NCBI GenBank assembly: GCA_947561585.1
Contig: CANNZV010002458.1
Span: 1 to 64,000 of the forward strand
Source: Caprella mutica
Lineage: Eukaryota; Arthropoda; Malacostraca; Amphipoda; Caprellidae
DNA length: 64,000 nucleotides
Reading direction: 5' to 3'
The translations under genes and the position numbers were made by a program. Below the pieces are notes generated by a model that made no database searches, was not told where the DNA came from, and saw only the letters and a list, made by a program, of their open reading frames with translations. This document shows positions 1-8,519 of the stretch, piece after piece (the first letter of the stretch is position 1; the number at the start of each line of letters is the position of its first letter).

Positions 1-716
1 AATAATCAATAACTTTTTCTAAAATAATTAAAAGTTTTGTATCTTTTGATTCTATTTTTTCAAAAATTGATGTGATTTCTAAAAGTTCATCATAAGATAA
101 AACTTTTGATAATCTAAAAGGTTTGAGAATATATAAAACAGTATCTCATTCTCATTTTGTAAATCTAACCAAAAGCTTGAGCTCTTACTATAAGATAAAA
201 AGTAATTTGAAAACTCTTCTTTAAATAAAATATTTGAATTTTCTTTACAGAAATCTTTTATATTATTAATATTTCTATACTATTATTTGATAAATCAAAA
301 TTAATGTCTAAACTACTTACAAAAGATATAATTTGTGAAAAAATTGGTATTTCATCATTCTTTAATCCATAAAAACCACTTCCGTCTACTTTTTCATGTG
401 AATACTTTAATATATCATTATTTTGTGTTAAAAAAGGAAGTCTATTTGCATACTCTTGTGATAGTTCACAAGACTCTTTTGAAAGTTTTTTTCTTTCATA
501 TAAACCAAGATTTGCACTTAAACAATATGCACATAAATCAAACTTTTGTTCATTTGAAAAATTCAGCTCATTTGCAATTTTCAAACTAACGTATGCAACT
601 CTTTTTGAGTGCCCTAAAGATATATTAAAATATTCTTTTGATGTATAATCAATAGCATTTGAAATTGATAATAAGAAGTTATTTAAATTAAAAACTATTT
701 GTGTTTTTTTATCCAT
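1..716 (-). pseudogene. Degenerate HD-GYP domain protein, frameshifted and cut by the window edge
   Basis: The first 150 or so residues resemble the HD-GYP family of cyclic-di-GMP phosphodiesterases: a G-H-S-K-R-V helix (His36) and a late HEK-x-DGSG-F-Y-G block (residues 107-117) in place of HHEKxDGSGYP. The central L-H-D-I-G motif that supplies the metal-binding His-Asp pair reads L-S-A-N-L-G (66-71), so catalysis looks lost even in the intact part. The reading frame breaks near 255, where the main frame stops, and again near 140. In-frame protein continues in the other frames down to base 1 (for example S-K-V-L-S-Y-D-E-L-L-E-I), so the gene runs off the left edge. It may be a sensor or partner protein rather than an enzyme. 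The breaks may be sequencing errors, since similar indels occur in essential genes elsewhere in the window. Confidence 0.7.
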
Positions 717-750
717 GTAAAATATTCCTAGAGTTTATTTATAAAGGTAG

Positions 751-776
751 AAAAAAGACTCAAAAGAGTCTTTTTT
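751..776 (-). terminator. Hairpin with T-tract between the hydrolase and HD-GYP genes
   Basis: A-run, GACTC, loop AAAA, GAGTC, T-run: a symmetric hairpin that overlaps the stop codon of the hydrolase gene. It can terminate in either direction. It would end the transcript coming from the Sox side before the HD-GYP gene. Confidence 0.65.
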
Positions 777-1557
777 AATAATCAAGAAGTTCAGATATAG
801 CTTCAACTGAAGTATCATGCATATCTAAATCAAGATGTGGTGCACCCTTAACTTCAATTAGTTTAACTGATAAACCTTTATCTTTTGCTAATTTATAAAA
901 GTTTTTTGTAACTTCTGGTTTTGATATTTTATCTTCAGTTCCATAAATGAGTAAAATATTTGTATCTTTTGATATCTCATCAATTACATCAATAGCTGAA
1001 ATAAGATTTTTTTCTTTTGATACCTCATGAATATCATATCTTCCACCAGCTAAAGCAATATTATCAATCAAATCAGGATATAAACCAGTAATAGTTGTAC
1101 CTATCATAGCCCCTGCTGAATGACCTATGAAATTAACTGTTTGGGCCTTATACTTTTGCTTTAAAGCTTTTACAACTTCCGCTACAAACCTAACATAATC
1201 TTCTTTTGCTGCTAAATTTTTTATTTTATCATTATCTAAACTAGGAAAATTATTTGTTGTTGAGTTTGAATACCCAGGAAGAGCAACTGCTACAGTAGTA
1301 TAATCTGTAATCATATTTAAACTCTCAGCAAAAGGTGCATATCTTCCAAGCGTATTTGTTCCCCTATCCCAAGTACCATGTACTATTATATTTAAAGAAT
1401 CACTATCTTCTGTCTCTACAGATGATAACTGTAAACACTCATTTTGGATATAAATATAATCTTCACCTTTTGAAGTACAATTACTTTCATTTGCATATAA
1501 CACAGATGTGAAAAGTGTAATTAAAAAACCAACTTTAAAAAACTTAATATAATTCAT
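775..1557 (-). CDS. Secreted alpha/beta hydrolase
   Basis: A 260-residue protein with a typical signal peptide (about residues 1-22, ending in Y-A-N) and an alpha/beta-hydrolase core. The nucleophile elbow is G-H-S-A-G with Ser147. The probable acid is Asp209 in Y-G-T-E-D and the probable base is His241 in G-A-P-H-L. An oxyanion-type H-G-T-W-D motif lies near residue 60. All three catalytic residues are present, so it should be an active periplasmic esterase, lipase or related hydrolase; the substrate cannot be told from sequence. It is the last gene of the run that starts with the Sox cluster, 17 bases after the DsrE-like gene. The hairpin at 751-776 ends this transcript. Confidence 0.8.
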   Translation of the reverse strand: MNYIKFFKVGFLITLFTSVLYANESNCTSKGEDYIYIQNECLQLSSVETEDSDSLNIIVHGTWDRGTNTLGRYAPFAESLNMITDYTTVAVALPGYSNSTTNNFPSLDNDKIKNLAAKEDYVRFVAEVVKALKQKYKAQTVNFIGHSAGAMIGTTITGLYPDLIDNIALAGGRYDIHEVSKEKNLISAIDVIDEISKDTNILLIYGTEDKISKPEVTKNFYKLAKDKGLSVKLIEVKGAPHLDLDMHDTSVEAISELLDY

Positions 1558-1574
1558 AATAAACTCCTTTTAAT

Positions 1575-2012
1575 TTAATAAGCAATTATGCCAACATAAC
1601 CATCTACTTGTCTTTCGATAAGTTCAACAATACCTGCTTGAACATATTCAACATCTTCTATAAAATCATCTTGTGTCCATTTCATAGTTTCCATCGTATT
1701 TTTACATACAATAAACTCTACATCATATTCCATTAAAGAGTTAATTCTTGATAGTGTTTTTTTATCATAATCTTTTTTTAAAGCTCTAACACCATTACCA
1801 TAAGCAATAACTACGACCTTTAAAGATTCACTTGGATACTCTTTTAAAATATTATAAATAGTACTTAGATTATGATTTACTTTTTTTAACTCTGAATCAT
1901 AAAGCTGAATAGCAACTTTTCTTGGATTATCAAAACTAGGCTTTGGCTCACTAAAAGTTGATTGAGCATATGTAAATATACTTAAAAATAAAACTAATAA
2001 AACTTTTTTCAT
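1575..2012 (-). CDS. Periplasmic DsrE/DsrF-like protein
   Basis: A 145-residue protein with a signal peptide (M-K-K-V-L-L-V-L-F-L-S-I-F...A-Q) followed by a DsrE-like fold: alternating strands such as K-V-A-I-Q-L and L-K-V-V-V-I-A-Y-G-N-G, then a single cysteine in F-I-V-C-K-N-T-M. Many exported DsrE-like proteins in sulfur oxidisers keep one cysteine at this place and are thought to carry sulfur. I chose the start at 2012 rather than the longer frame from 2063 because it begins the signal peptide and has an AAAGGAAAG ribosome site. Its position behind the Sox genes and a MOSC gene suggests a link to sulfur handling. The role is inferred. Confidence 0.7.
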   Translation of the reverse strand: MKKVLLVLFLSIFTYAQSTFSEPKPSFDNPRKVAIQLYDSELKKVNHNLSTIYNILKEYPSESLKVVVIAYGNGVRALKKDYDKKTLSRINSLMEYDVEFIVCKNTMETMKWTQDDFIEDVEYVQAGIVELIERQVDGYVGIIAY

Positions 2013-2022
2013 AACTTTCCTT

Positions 2023-2463
2023 TTATACTTTTTGAACTGGCATATCTTTTTGAATAATACCACTTTTTATAATTTTACAATACAAACCTCTGCAATCTTT
2101 TACAACTACTGGAAGTTTGTTGTCAAAAACTGCTAGGTGATTACAAATTGTGCACTTTTGAGTAATTTCAATAATACTATCACCTATTTTAAATTGTGCC
2201 CCTATATCATAATCATGGGGATTAAAATCAAGTAAAATATTCTCCCCTAAACTTCCTTCTTGTAATACTATGCTATTTTTTGAAGCTATTTCATACGAAG
2301 GTAAACCTACAATCATTACAGTACTATTTAAATCTTTATTTGCAAATTTGTCAAATTCAATTCCATAATCTTTTATAAGATTTAAATTATCCACCTTTGG
2401 TCTAGGAGAACCACTTTGACCTTTTTTTGCACTAAAAGTATTTATTACTTTTCCGATTAGCAT
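2023..2463 (-). CDS. MOSC domain protein
   Basis: A 146-residue cytoplasmic protein that is essentially one MOSC domain (MoCo sulfurase C-terminal). Recognisable blocks are the G-S-L-G-E-N-I motif near residue 70, the C-T-I-C-N-H stretch and R-G-L-Y-C near the C-terminus, where the conserved MOSC cysteine lies. MOSC proteins bind or transfer sulfur or molybdenum cofactor. Its start overlaps the stop of the upstream soxW-like gene by one base (TAATG), so the two are translationally coupled. With a molybdenum enzyme (SoxC) encoded by the same gene run, a role in cofactor handling is plausible but unproven. Confidence 0.75.
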   Translation of the reverse strand: MLIGKVINTFSAKKGQSGSPRPKVDNLNLIKDYGIEFDKFANKDLNSTVMIVGLPSYEIASKNSIVLQEGSLGENILLDFNPHDYDIGAQFKIGDSIIEITQKCTICNHLAVFDNKLPVVVKDCRGLYCKIIKSGIIQKDMPVQKV

Positions 2464-3251
2464 TATAAATTTTCCTTTAAAATTTCAATAAAGTCTTTTT
2501 TCACCCAAGCTCCAGGATATGTATTTAAAAGTATTCCATCTTGTGTTAAAACAAAAAATGTAGGAGTCATTCCTTTAAACTTTTTCTTTAAATCAAAAGG
2601 AAGAGTTACAAAATCTACATCAACTTCTAAGAAAATATAATCATCATTTATTTTTTCTTGAATCTCTTCTAAGTCTAAAACTTCTTTTTTCATTTTCTTA
2701 CAGAAATAACAACTTTGAGAAGTTGCATATACTAAAAAATGTTTACCTTGTTCTTGTGCTTCTTTTAACAACTCTTTTTCATTATATTTTTTATCAAGAA
2801 TTTTTACTTTTTGAGGAGTATTTTTTAATCTATTTTTTTTATAATCCATAAAAAAGTAAGCTAAATTTACAGCCTCTTCATCACTGATATCCATAGGTTC
2901 TTTTTTCTTATAATACTTTAGAACATGAGAATCACAAATACTATTATTTATATCAGGATTAGCTAAATACTCTTTTAAATACTCTTCTATTTCTATAGCT
3001 CTCATTTCAGGATCATTTGGATCACCGATTTTTCTAGAGCTTTCCATAATAGCCCATGCTAGCATATTAACTGTAGGCATTTCAAGATTTAAAAGTTCAT
3101 TATTTCTTTGGAAATAGTTTTCTTTTAATTTAGAAAAAGAAATATAACCCTTATGACAACTTGCACATTTGCTATCAAATATTTCTTTGCCTTCATTATA
3201 GTTTGCATTTAAAAATGTAATCATTAATAAAAACGATAATATAATTTTCAT
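2463..3251 (-). CDS. soxW: SoxW-like cytochrome c/thioredoxin fusion
   Basis: A 262-residue exported protein with two domains. After a signal peptide (1-16), a class I cytochrome c region carries one haem site, C29-A-S-C32-H33. From about residue 150 a thioredoxin-fold domain carries C181-Y-F-C184 and a cis-proline loop M-T-P-T. SoxW proteins are periplasmic thioredoxins that reduce SoxYZ or SoxY-linked disulfides; here one is fused to a haem domain, which may let it exchange electrons with the Sox cytochromes. It lies 93 bases downstream of soxB, the place SoxW takes in soxXYZAKBW clusters. Naming rests on domain content and position; calling it only a haem-thioredoxin protein would be the cautious alternative. 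Confidence 0.65.
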   Translation of the reverse strand: MKIILSFLLMITFLNANYNEGKEIFDSKCASCHKGYISFSKLKENYFQRNNELLNLEMPTVNMLAWAIMESSRKIGDPNDPEMRAIEIEEYLKEYLANPDINNSICDSHVLKYYKKKEPMDISDEEAVNLAYFFMDYKKNRLKNTPQKVKILDKKYNEKELLKEAQEQGKHFLVYATSQSCYFCKKMKKEVLDLEEIQEKINDDYIFLEVDVDFVTLPFDLKKKFKGMTPTFFVLTQDGILLNTYPGAWVKKDFIEILKENL

Positions 3252-3305
3252 ATTTTTTCCTCTTTTGATTTAATAAATCACTTATTAAAAGAGACTTATT
3301 AAATC

Positions 3306-3340
3306 AAAAAAAGTATAAAGAAAAATCTTTATACTTTTAT
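3306..3340 (-). terminator. Hairpin directly after soxB
   Basis: AAAAGTATAAAGA, short A-rich loop, TCTTTATACTTTT: a near-perfect stem 4-10 bases beyond the soxB stop codon, with runs of A and T on both sides. It may partly terminate the long Sox transcript ahead of the soxW-like gene, or stabilise the 3' end of the soxB message. Confidence 0.6.
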
Positions 3341-3343
3341 CAA

Positions 3344-5107
3344 TTAAATAATACCCGGATTACCTTTTATACCTACAATATCAGGAGTATCAACTTTTAG
3401 ATTTTGTATATGCTTAACATTCGTTAGATATGTTTCCACAGTTTCCCATACAGGTTCACCTGGTGATTTAGCACCAACAGTAGACCATCCTGCAACAGAA
3501 TATTTCTTACTTGGATCTAATTTAGCTCCATTTCTAGTAAGTTGAATTTCAGAAATTCTTTCACCCATTTTAGCAGTTGGATTAATTTTATATGAAATAC
3601 CACCTGTTCTTACCATATCTCCACCTTGTTGATAGAATGGATCTTCATTAAATAAGTTATCAGCAACATCTTCTAAAATAAGCTTAATATCTTTTCCTGA
3701 AATATCTCTTCTATAAGTTTCTGGATATGTCATAGCTGTTTGAGTCATTAAGTCATCAAAAGTGATAGCTTGCCCAGGCATTACAGATGTACCCCATCTA
3801 AATCCAGGAGATAAAGAGATCTCTGCATCTTTTACTTCCATTAAAGCATCACAAATAATTTGATCCCAAGAACCGTTGAAGTTCCCTCTTCTAAATAGAG
3901 TTTCATCAGTAGTTGCAATCTCTCTTGTTAACTCTTTTAAATAAGGAGCTCTTACATCTTCAATATATTTTTTCATTTGCTTATCTTCTGGAATTAAATC
4001 TGAGAAGATAGGAAGTAATGTAAATTTAAAGTCTTTGATTTTTCCATTTTGAATATCTAAATCAAGTACATTTAAGAATTTACCATTAGACCCAGCATTA
4101 CAAACATAAGTAGTACCTGCTTCATTTTTAACAGGATAAGCCTCAGGAACACCATCATGTGTATGTCCACCCATAATAAAATCAATACCAGTTACAACTT
4201 CTGCCATTTTCTTATCAGTATCATAACCATTATGAGAAAGAACAATCACTGCATCTGGTTTTTCTTCTTCTCTAACCTCATCAACTAATTCTTGCATTCC
4301 CTCATCATTAATTCCAAATGTCCAATCAGGAATAAATCTTTGTGGGTTAGCAATAGTAGTATAAGGGAAAGCTTGACCTATAATAGCAACTCTTGCATTA
4401 CCCATTTTTTTAATTGTATATGGTTTAAATGCATGACCTGTGTCTTCATCGTAAGCCTCAGCTCCATCAAAAAGAGCATCTTCTTTTACTTTTACATTTT
4501 GAGCTAAGAATTCTGCATCAAGTAGTTTTACATTTTCAAGTACTTCTTCAGCTTTATATGTAAACTCCCAGTGTCCAACTGCAACATCAACACCAAGTAA
4601 ATTCATAGCACCAACCATATCTTTACCTCTTGTATATAATGCTGTTGCACTTCCTTGCCAAGTATCTCCACCATCTAATAATAAAGATTTATCTTCACCA
4701 AAAGATTTAGATAAGAAATCAACTACAGTTTTTATTTGAGAAAAACCACCTGTTCTTCCCATAGCTTTTGCATGCTTTTCAAAGTTTACACAAGAGTATG
4801 CATATTCTAATCTTTTATTACCTTTAATACCATAATAATCAAGAAGTTTTTCACCTACAATATGAGGTGGCTTACCATAGTTACCATAAAAACCTAAGTT
4901 AACACTTGGTTCTCTAAAATATACAGGTAATAATTGGGCATGTGAATCTGTCATATGCATTAATCTTGCATTACCAAATGGCTTTAACTTGTAGTAATCT
5001 TCTAATTTGTTTGTATCAGTCATTCTTGTATGAGAATTAGCAAATACAGGAGCAGCTCCTAGCATTGCCATCATATATACAAATTCTCTTCTGCTTAATT
5101 TACTCAT
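3344..5107 (-). CDS. soxB: Thiosulfohydrolase SoxB
   Basis: A 587-residue periplasmic enzyme with a Tat-type signal (S-R-R-E-F at residues 5-9). It belongs to the 5'-nucleotidase/metallophosphoesterase superfamily: M-T-D-S-H-A-Q, D-G-G-D-T-W-Q-G, G-H-W-E-F, S-H-N-G-Y-D and G-G-H-T-H-D-G-V-P supply the dinuclear manganese ligands and the SoxB-specific sequence around them. SoxB hydrolyses the sulfonate group from cysteine-bound S-thiosulfonate on SoxY to release sulfate. Length is normal for the family. The start has an AAGGTAA ribosome site. It sits 17 bases after the rhodanese gene in the same operon. Confidence 0.95.
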   Translation of the reverse strand: MSKLSRREFVYMMAMLGAAPVFANSHTRMTDTNKLEDYYKLKPFGNARLMHMTDSHAQLLPVYFREPSVNLGFYGNYGKPPHIVGEKLLDYYGIKGNKRLEYAYSCVNFEKHAKAMGRTGGFSQIKTVVDFLSKSFGEDKSLLLDGGDTWQGSATALYTRGKDMVGAMNLLGVDVAVGHWEFTYKAEEVLENVKLLDAEFLAQNVKVKEDALFDGAEAYDEDTGHAFKPYTIKKMGNARVAIIGQAFPYTTIANPQRFIPDWTFGINDEGMQELVDEVREEEKPDAVIVLSHNGYDTDKKMAEVVTGIDFIMGGHTHDGVPEAYPVKNEAGTTYVCNAGSNGKFLNVLDLDIQNGKIKDFKFTLLPIFSDLIPEDKQMKKYIEDVRAPYLKELTREIATTDETLFRRGNFNGSWDQIICDALMEVKDAEISLSPGFRWGTSVMPGQAITFDDLMTQTAMTYPETYRRDISGKDIKLILEDVADNLFNEDPFYQQGGDMVRTGGISYKINPTAKMGERISEIQLTRNGAKLDPSKKYSVAGWSTVGAKSPGEPVWETVETYLTNVKHIQNLKVDTPDIVGIKGNPGII

Positions 5108-5124
5108 AAAATTACCTTTTTATA

Positions 5125-5778
5125 TTATTTTCCTGAACCTACTACTGTAAATCCAAATGATGTCCAAGCTTGCATACCACCTCTGTAGTATTTAATTTTT
5201 TCAGCAGGATATCCCATATTTAATAATGAATATTTAACATTTTTTACCATTGCTGGTGTTTGTCCACACCAATATCCATTACAATAAGCAATAATTGTTT
5301 TAGCTTCTGAAAAATCAAGTGTACCATCTTCTTTTTCAACAACATCCATTTCATCTTCCATCATTTCAATTGCTGTTTCTTTACTATTAAAGTTTGTAAA
5401 AGGAACATTTACAGAACCAGGAATTCTTAGCTTTGCATGCCAACCTGGCTTTCTTGAATCCATAATTAAAATTGAATCATCTTTTTGAGCTTTTTTCATA
5501 TACTCAATAAATTCCAATTCTCCAACAGTTTCAACGCCGTCAGCTATAATCATTGGTTGAGGAGCACCTCTATTTGTTGTATTATATAATTCTGAAATTA
5601 TATTTCCAGGAGTTTGGTTTCTCATTAAAGTAAATTTTTCACCATTTAAGTTCATTTCAATAGATTTAACACCCTTTGAAATAGGTACAAATTTAGAAGT
5701 TTCACCCTCTGCAAATGAACCTGTTGTACACAAAGCAGTAATTGCTGTTGTTAATAATGCTTTTTTAAAAAACTTCAT
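5125..5778 (-). CDS. Sox-associated periplasmic rhodanese
   Basis: A 217-residue protein with a signal peptide (about 1-23) and one rhodanese domain. The active-site loop carries Cys166 (A-Y-C-N-G-Y-W-C-G) with a second cysteine five residues later, and the CH2A-like block D-S-R-K-P-G-W lies near residue 107. The frame is open upstream to 5868, but the start at 5778 opens the signal peptide and has a perfect GGAGG site. Rhodanese-like proteins occur in many sox clusters and probably move or trap sulfane sulfur; this one lies between the soxK-position lipoprotein and soxB. The precise substrate is unknown. Confidence 0.82.
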   Translation of the reverse strand: MKFFKKALLTTAITALCTTGSFAEGETSKFVPISKGVKSIEMNLNGEKFTLMRNQTPGNIISELYNTTNRGAPQPMIIADGVETVGELEFIEYMKKAQKDDSILIMDSRKPGWHAKLRIPGSVNVPFTNFNSKETAIEMMEDEMDVVEKEDGTLDFSEAKTIIAYCNGYWCGQTPAMVKNVKYSLLNMGYPAEKIKYYRGGMQAWTSFGFTVVGSGK

Positions 5779-5884
5779 TTTATCCTCCAAATTTTTATTA
5801 ATTAATAATATTTTTTCTTTACTACAACTAAAAAAAGCCAAGATGTAAAATCTTGACTCAAAAAACACTGTTTTTAACTATTTA

Positions 5885-6319
5885 TTAATATTTATATCCC
5901 GCACCAGGTTGTGCTAACTTCCAAGTTGATTTTGCTTCATGAGCTTGTTGTAAAGCTCTAATTGCAAACTTACAAGCTCTATGAGCTGCGAAATTTGTTT
6001 CTAAAACTGTTTTAGATTTTTTACCTTTAAAAGTTTTAGGATTAACCTCTTTTGCACCTGTTTTAATTGCTTCTTCAACAGCTACAATAATTCCTGAGTT
6101 ATTAACACCTAATCTTCTAAATTCTAATCCCTCTTTTTGAGAAATAGTATTATATTTTTTTGCAGTTGCAATTACATTTTTAATACCATTTTTTTCAACG
6201 CTACAAACTTTTTCAATGTCAATTTTTGAAGCCATTTCAGGAGCTGAAGGAGTCTTTGCACAAGCACTAAGTGCAAATGCAGCTGTTAAAGCTAATGATA
6301 AATTTAATAATCTTTTCAT
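5885..6319 (-). CDS. Small lipoprotein at the soxK position
   Basis: A 144-residue predicted lipoprotein: signal peptide with lipobox L-S-A-C (Cys20), then a lysine-rich helical protein with Cys39 and Cys116 and no haem motif or known catalytic motif. It follows soxA by 12 bases and precedes the rhodanese gene. From memory, green sulfur bacterial clusters ordered soxXYZAKBW encode SoxK, a SoxAX-binding protein, in exactly this slot. I cannot confirm homology by eye, so I give no symbol. Possible job: holding the SoxAX cytochrome at the membrane. Both mature cysteines could form a disulfide. Confidence 0.7.
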   Translation of the reverse strand: MKRLLNLSLALTAAFALSACAKTPSAPEMASKIDIEKVCSVEKNGIKNVIATAKKYNTISQKEGLEFRRLGVNNSGIIVAVEEAIKTGAKEVNPKTFKGKKSKTVLETNFAAHRACKFAIRALQQAHEAKSTWKLAQPGAGYKY

Positions 6320-6331
6320 AATAATCCCTTC

Positions 6332-7267
6332 TTACTTTCTAATATCTGGGCCATCAACTGGCATTCCATTTGACATATAAGCCATAAAGTATAATAACTC
6401 TTTCATTTCTTTTGATTCAGTTCCAGGTGGTACTTGACCTTGATCTTTTATACAACCTGCCATTCTTCTTTCTAATGTTCCTAAACCATCATTTGAAGGA
6501 CTTGCTGCACCCCATTTTAATCTATAAACTGGGAAGTGAGATGTTTGACCTAACAATTGAGATAAACTCTCATTTCTAACTCTTTGCCCTGCTCCTTGAA
6601 CATGACAAGTTGCACAAGAAAGTTTTAAGTAACCTTTTTGAGAATAGTAATACTCTTTACCTCTTTCATAAGCATCGGCTGCTGATTCACTAGTAATTTG
6701 AATATTTACTTTTTTCTCTTCATCTCTTGATTCATTTGCAAAATAAGCTTGTAAGTGAGCCATTTTACCTTTTTTTGTTTTCCAAGGCTTTTCTCCATTA
6801 TCTTTAAGACAAGTATTTACAGCAGAAGTTAAAGATACAACTTCTTTTTTCTTATCATCAAAATATGGATAATCTCCAACTATATCAGGGTTAGGAAAAC
6901 AATTTTTAAATGATTTACCATTTGCAAAAGGCTTATTGTATAACTCTTCTCCATTCTCTACAAACTCTTCATATGGAGGAAATTCATTTATTTCTTCATA
7001 AGAAACTTTTCCGTTTCTTGAAAAAGCATAATTTCCTTTTGAAAAATCTTCATGTTTTAAGCCACTTATGATATTGTTTTTTAATTCATCATCAGTTGAA
7101 TATGGGAAAAAAGTGTTTTTATTTTTATAAGGATCTTTGAATTTTGCTTCAAAGTAATCAACTAAAGCTAATCTATCTTTTTCAGCTTGAGCATTAAAAT
7201 CAGCTGCATTTAAAGCACATGATGTAAGTGCAGCTAACGCAGTTGTTTTAGCAATTTTTAATAACAT
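6332..7267 (-). CDS. soxA: L-cysteine S-thiosulfotransferase subunit SoxA (single-haem type)
   Basis: A 311-residue exported cytochrome c. The C-terminal domain carries the haem site C218-A-T-C221-H222 and the active-site cysteine Cys272 in R-R-M-A-G-C, which forms the cysteine persulfide haem ligand in characterised SoxA proteins. The N-terminal domain has no CxxCH; Cys123 and Cys153 remain and probably form a disulfide, as in other single-haem SoxA types. SoxAX attaches thiosulfate to the SoxY cysteine, starting the Sox cycle. Signal peptide is about 1-21. It is 41 bases downstream of soxZ. Confidence 0.94.
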   Translation of the reverse strand: MLLKIAKTTALAALTSCALNAADFNAQAEKDRLALVDYFEAKFKDPYKNKNTFFPYSTDDELKNNIISGLKHEDFSKGNYAFSRNGKVSYEEINEFPPYEEFVENGEELYNKPFANGKSFKNCFPNPDIVGDYPYFDDKKKEVVSLTSAVNTCLKDNGEKPWKTKKGKMAHLQAYFANESRDEEKKVNIQITSESAADAYERGKEYYYSQKGYLKLSCATCHVQGAGQRVRNESLSQLLGQTSHFPVYRLKWGAASPSNDGLGTLERRMAGCIKDQGQVPPGTESKEMKELLYFMAYMSNGMPVDGPDIRK

Positions 7268-7308
7268 AATCTCTCCTTGGGTTTAGCTAGTTGCCTAAAA
7301 GCAACTAA

Positions 7309-7626
7309 CTATTTTATTTTCTTAGAGTCTGTTCTTGTGTCACCTTTTAAATCAACCCAAGAAATCTCAACTTTATCACCTTTTTTTACACCAACTGCAT
7401 CTGCATTAAACTTAAATTTTAAGTATGGATTTTTAGATAAAAATTGAGAAGTAGATACTTCATAAACAATTTTATCATTAACTTTTGCAGTTAAATATGT
7501 AATAAAGTTAGCCTCTTTTTTTGCTCTTTCTGCTTCTTGGTAACTTAACATTGCATGTTTAGCCATAGCTTTAACAGTTACAACACCTTTTTTTAATTTT
7601 GCTTTAATTCTAGTTTTACCAGCCAT
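7309..7626 (-). CDS. soxZ: Sulfur carrier complex subunit SoxZ
   Basis: A 105-residue protein of normal SoxZ length with no signal peptide. It is exported in complex with SoxY. It has the immunoglobulin-like fold pattern of the family, with K-T-R-I-K-A-K near the N-terminus and V-E-I-S-W-V-D near the C-terminus. SoxZ positions the flexible SoxY arm and helps dock it to SoxAX, SoxB and SoxCD. It lies 65 bases after soxY. Confidence 0.93.
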   Translation of the reverse strand: MAGKTRIKAKLKKGVVTVKAMAKHAMLSYQEAERAKKEANFITYLTAKVNDKIVYEVSTSQFLSKNPYLKFKFNADAVGVKKGDKVEISWVDLKGDTRTDSKKIK

Positions 7627-7691
7627 TTTTATTCCTTTTTTATTTCTTTTTTTCTTTTAGCTTTTAAATTTTTTTAGTAGTTGGGGTTAAA

Positions 7692-8141
7692 TCAACCTCC
7701 ACATCCACCAATTGTAACTTTTACTAATTTAGAATCTGCGTATAATTTTCCATTTTCTTCAACAACTGCTGTTACAGTTCCTGTTTTAGCCATTTTAATT
7801 CTAATTGAATAATCAATGATTCCACCTTGTGGTACTGTAAATACAGCTACTGCACTTTCTGGGTTTGCATCTTGGAATACAGCTACTTTAGAACCAGCTA
7901 ATTTTGAAGAAACAGTTACAGGAATAACTGCACCATTCTCAGCAATATCTGGAGCTTTTAATTTTACCTTACCTTTAGTAGTAGCAGACGTACCAAAGAT
8001 TTCATTCATAGCTTCATCAACTTTTGTTGCAGTCCATGCTTTAGGTTTTGTTTCTCTAAAGTTAACAGCACTTAAAGTTGAAGGTGCCATTGATAATGCT
8101 AATGCTCCTAATCCGAATCCTAAAAAATTTCTTCTATTCAT
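7692..8141 (-). CDS. soxY: Sulfur carrier SoxY
   Basis: A 149-residue protein. The Tat signal starts M-N-R-R-N-F-L-G, and the protein ends in the invariant swinging arm G-G-C-G-G, where the penultimate-region cysteine (Cys147) carries all sulfur intermediates. The Tat signal lets the folded SoxYZ pair leave the cytoplasm together. It lies between soxX (16 bases upstream) and soxZ. Confidence 0.95.
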   Translation of the reverse strand: MNRRNFLGFGLGALALSMAPSTLSAVNFRETKPKAWTATKVDEAMNEIFGTSATTKGKVKLKAPDIAENGAVIPVTVSSKLAGSKVAVFQDANPESAVAVFTVPQGGIIDYSIRIKMAKTGTVTAVVEENGKLYADSKLVKVTIGGCGG

Positions 8142-8157
8142 AATTTATTCCTTTTCT

Positions 8158-8508
8158 TTATTTAATTGTTTTTAAAAATGCTACAACAGCTTTAATTTCA
8201 CTATCACTTAACCATCCATTTTTACCAAATGCAGGCATTGCAGAAATTGGGTTTGTTGTATATGGGTCATAAACCTTGTCATATAAAGCCTCATCTGGCC
8301 AGTATTGTAAAGCTTGAAGTTCTGGTCCCATACTTCCTGGTCCATCAACATTCATACCTTTTATTCCATGACATGCAAGACAATTACCTTTATTTTTTGT
8401 CATAAAGATTTCTTTACCTTGCTTAATTAAAGCGTCATTTGCTACTGCACCAGTAAAACAAACTGTACTAAGTGCTGATGCAATTAGTAGTTTTTTAACT
8501 ATCTTCAT
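8158..8508 (-). CDS. soxX: Cytochrome c subunit SoxX
   Basis: A 116-residue exported cytochrome c with one haem site, C43-L-A-C46-H47, a signal peptide ending near A-V-A-N-D and a probable distal ligand Met91 in S-A-M-P-A-F. It accepts electrons from SoxA during thiosulfate coupling. The length and the G-P-x-L-x-x-L-x-Y-W block match SoxX. It starts 11 bases after soxD, so soxCD and soxXYZA lie in one operon. Confidence 0.93.
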   Translation of the reverse strand: MKIVKKLLIASALSTVCFTGAVANDALIKQGKEIFMTKNKGNCLACHGIKGMNVDGPGSMGPELQALQYWPDEALYDKVYDPYTTNPISAMPAFGKNGWLSDSEIKAVVAFLKTIK

Positions 8509-8519
8509 TCCTTACCCCT

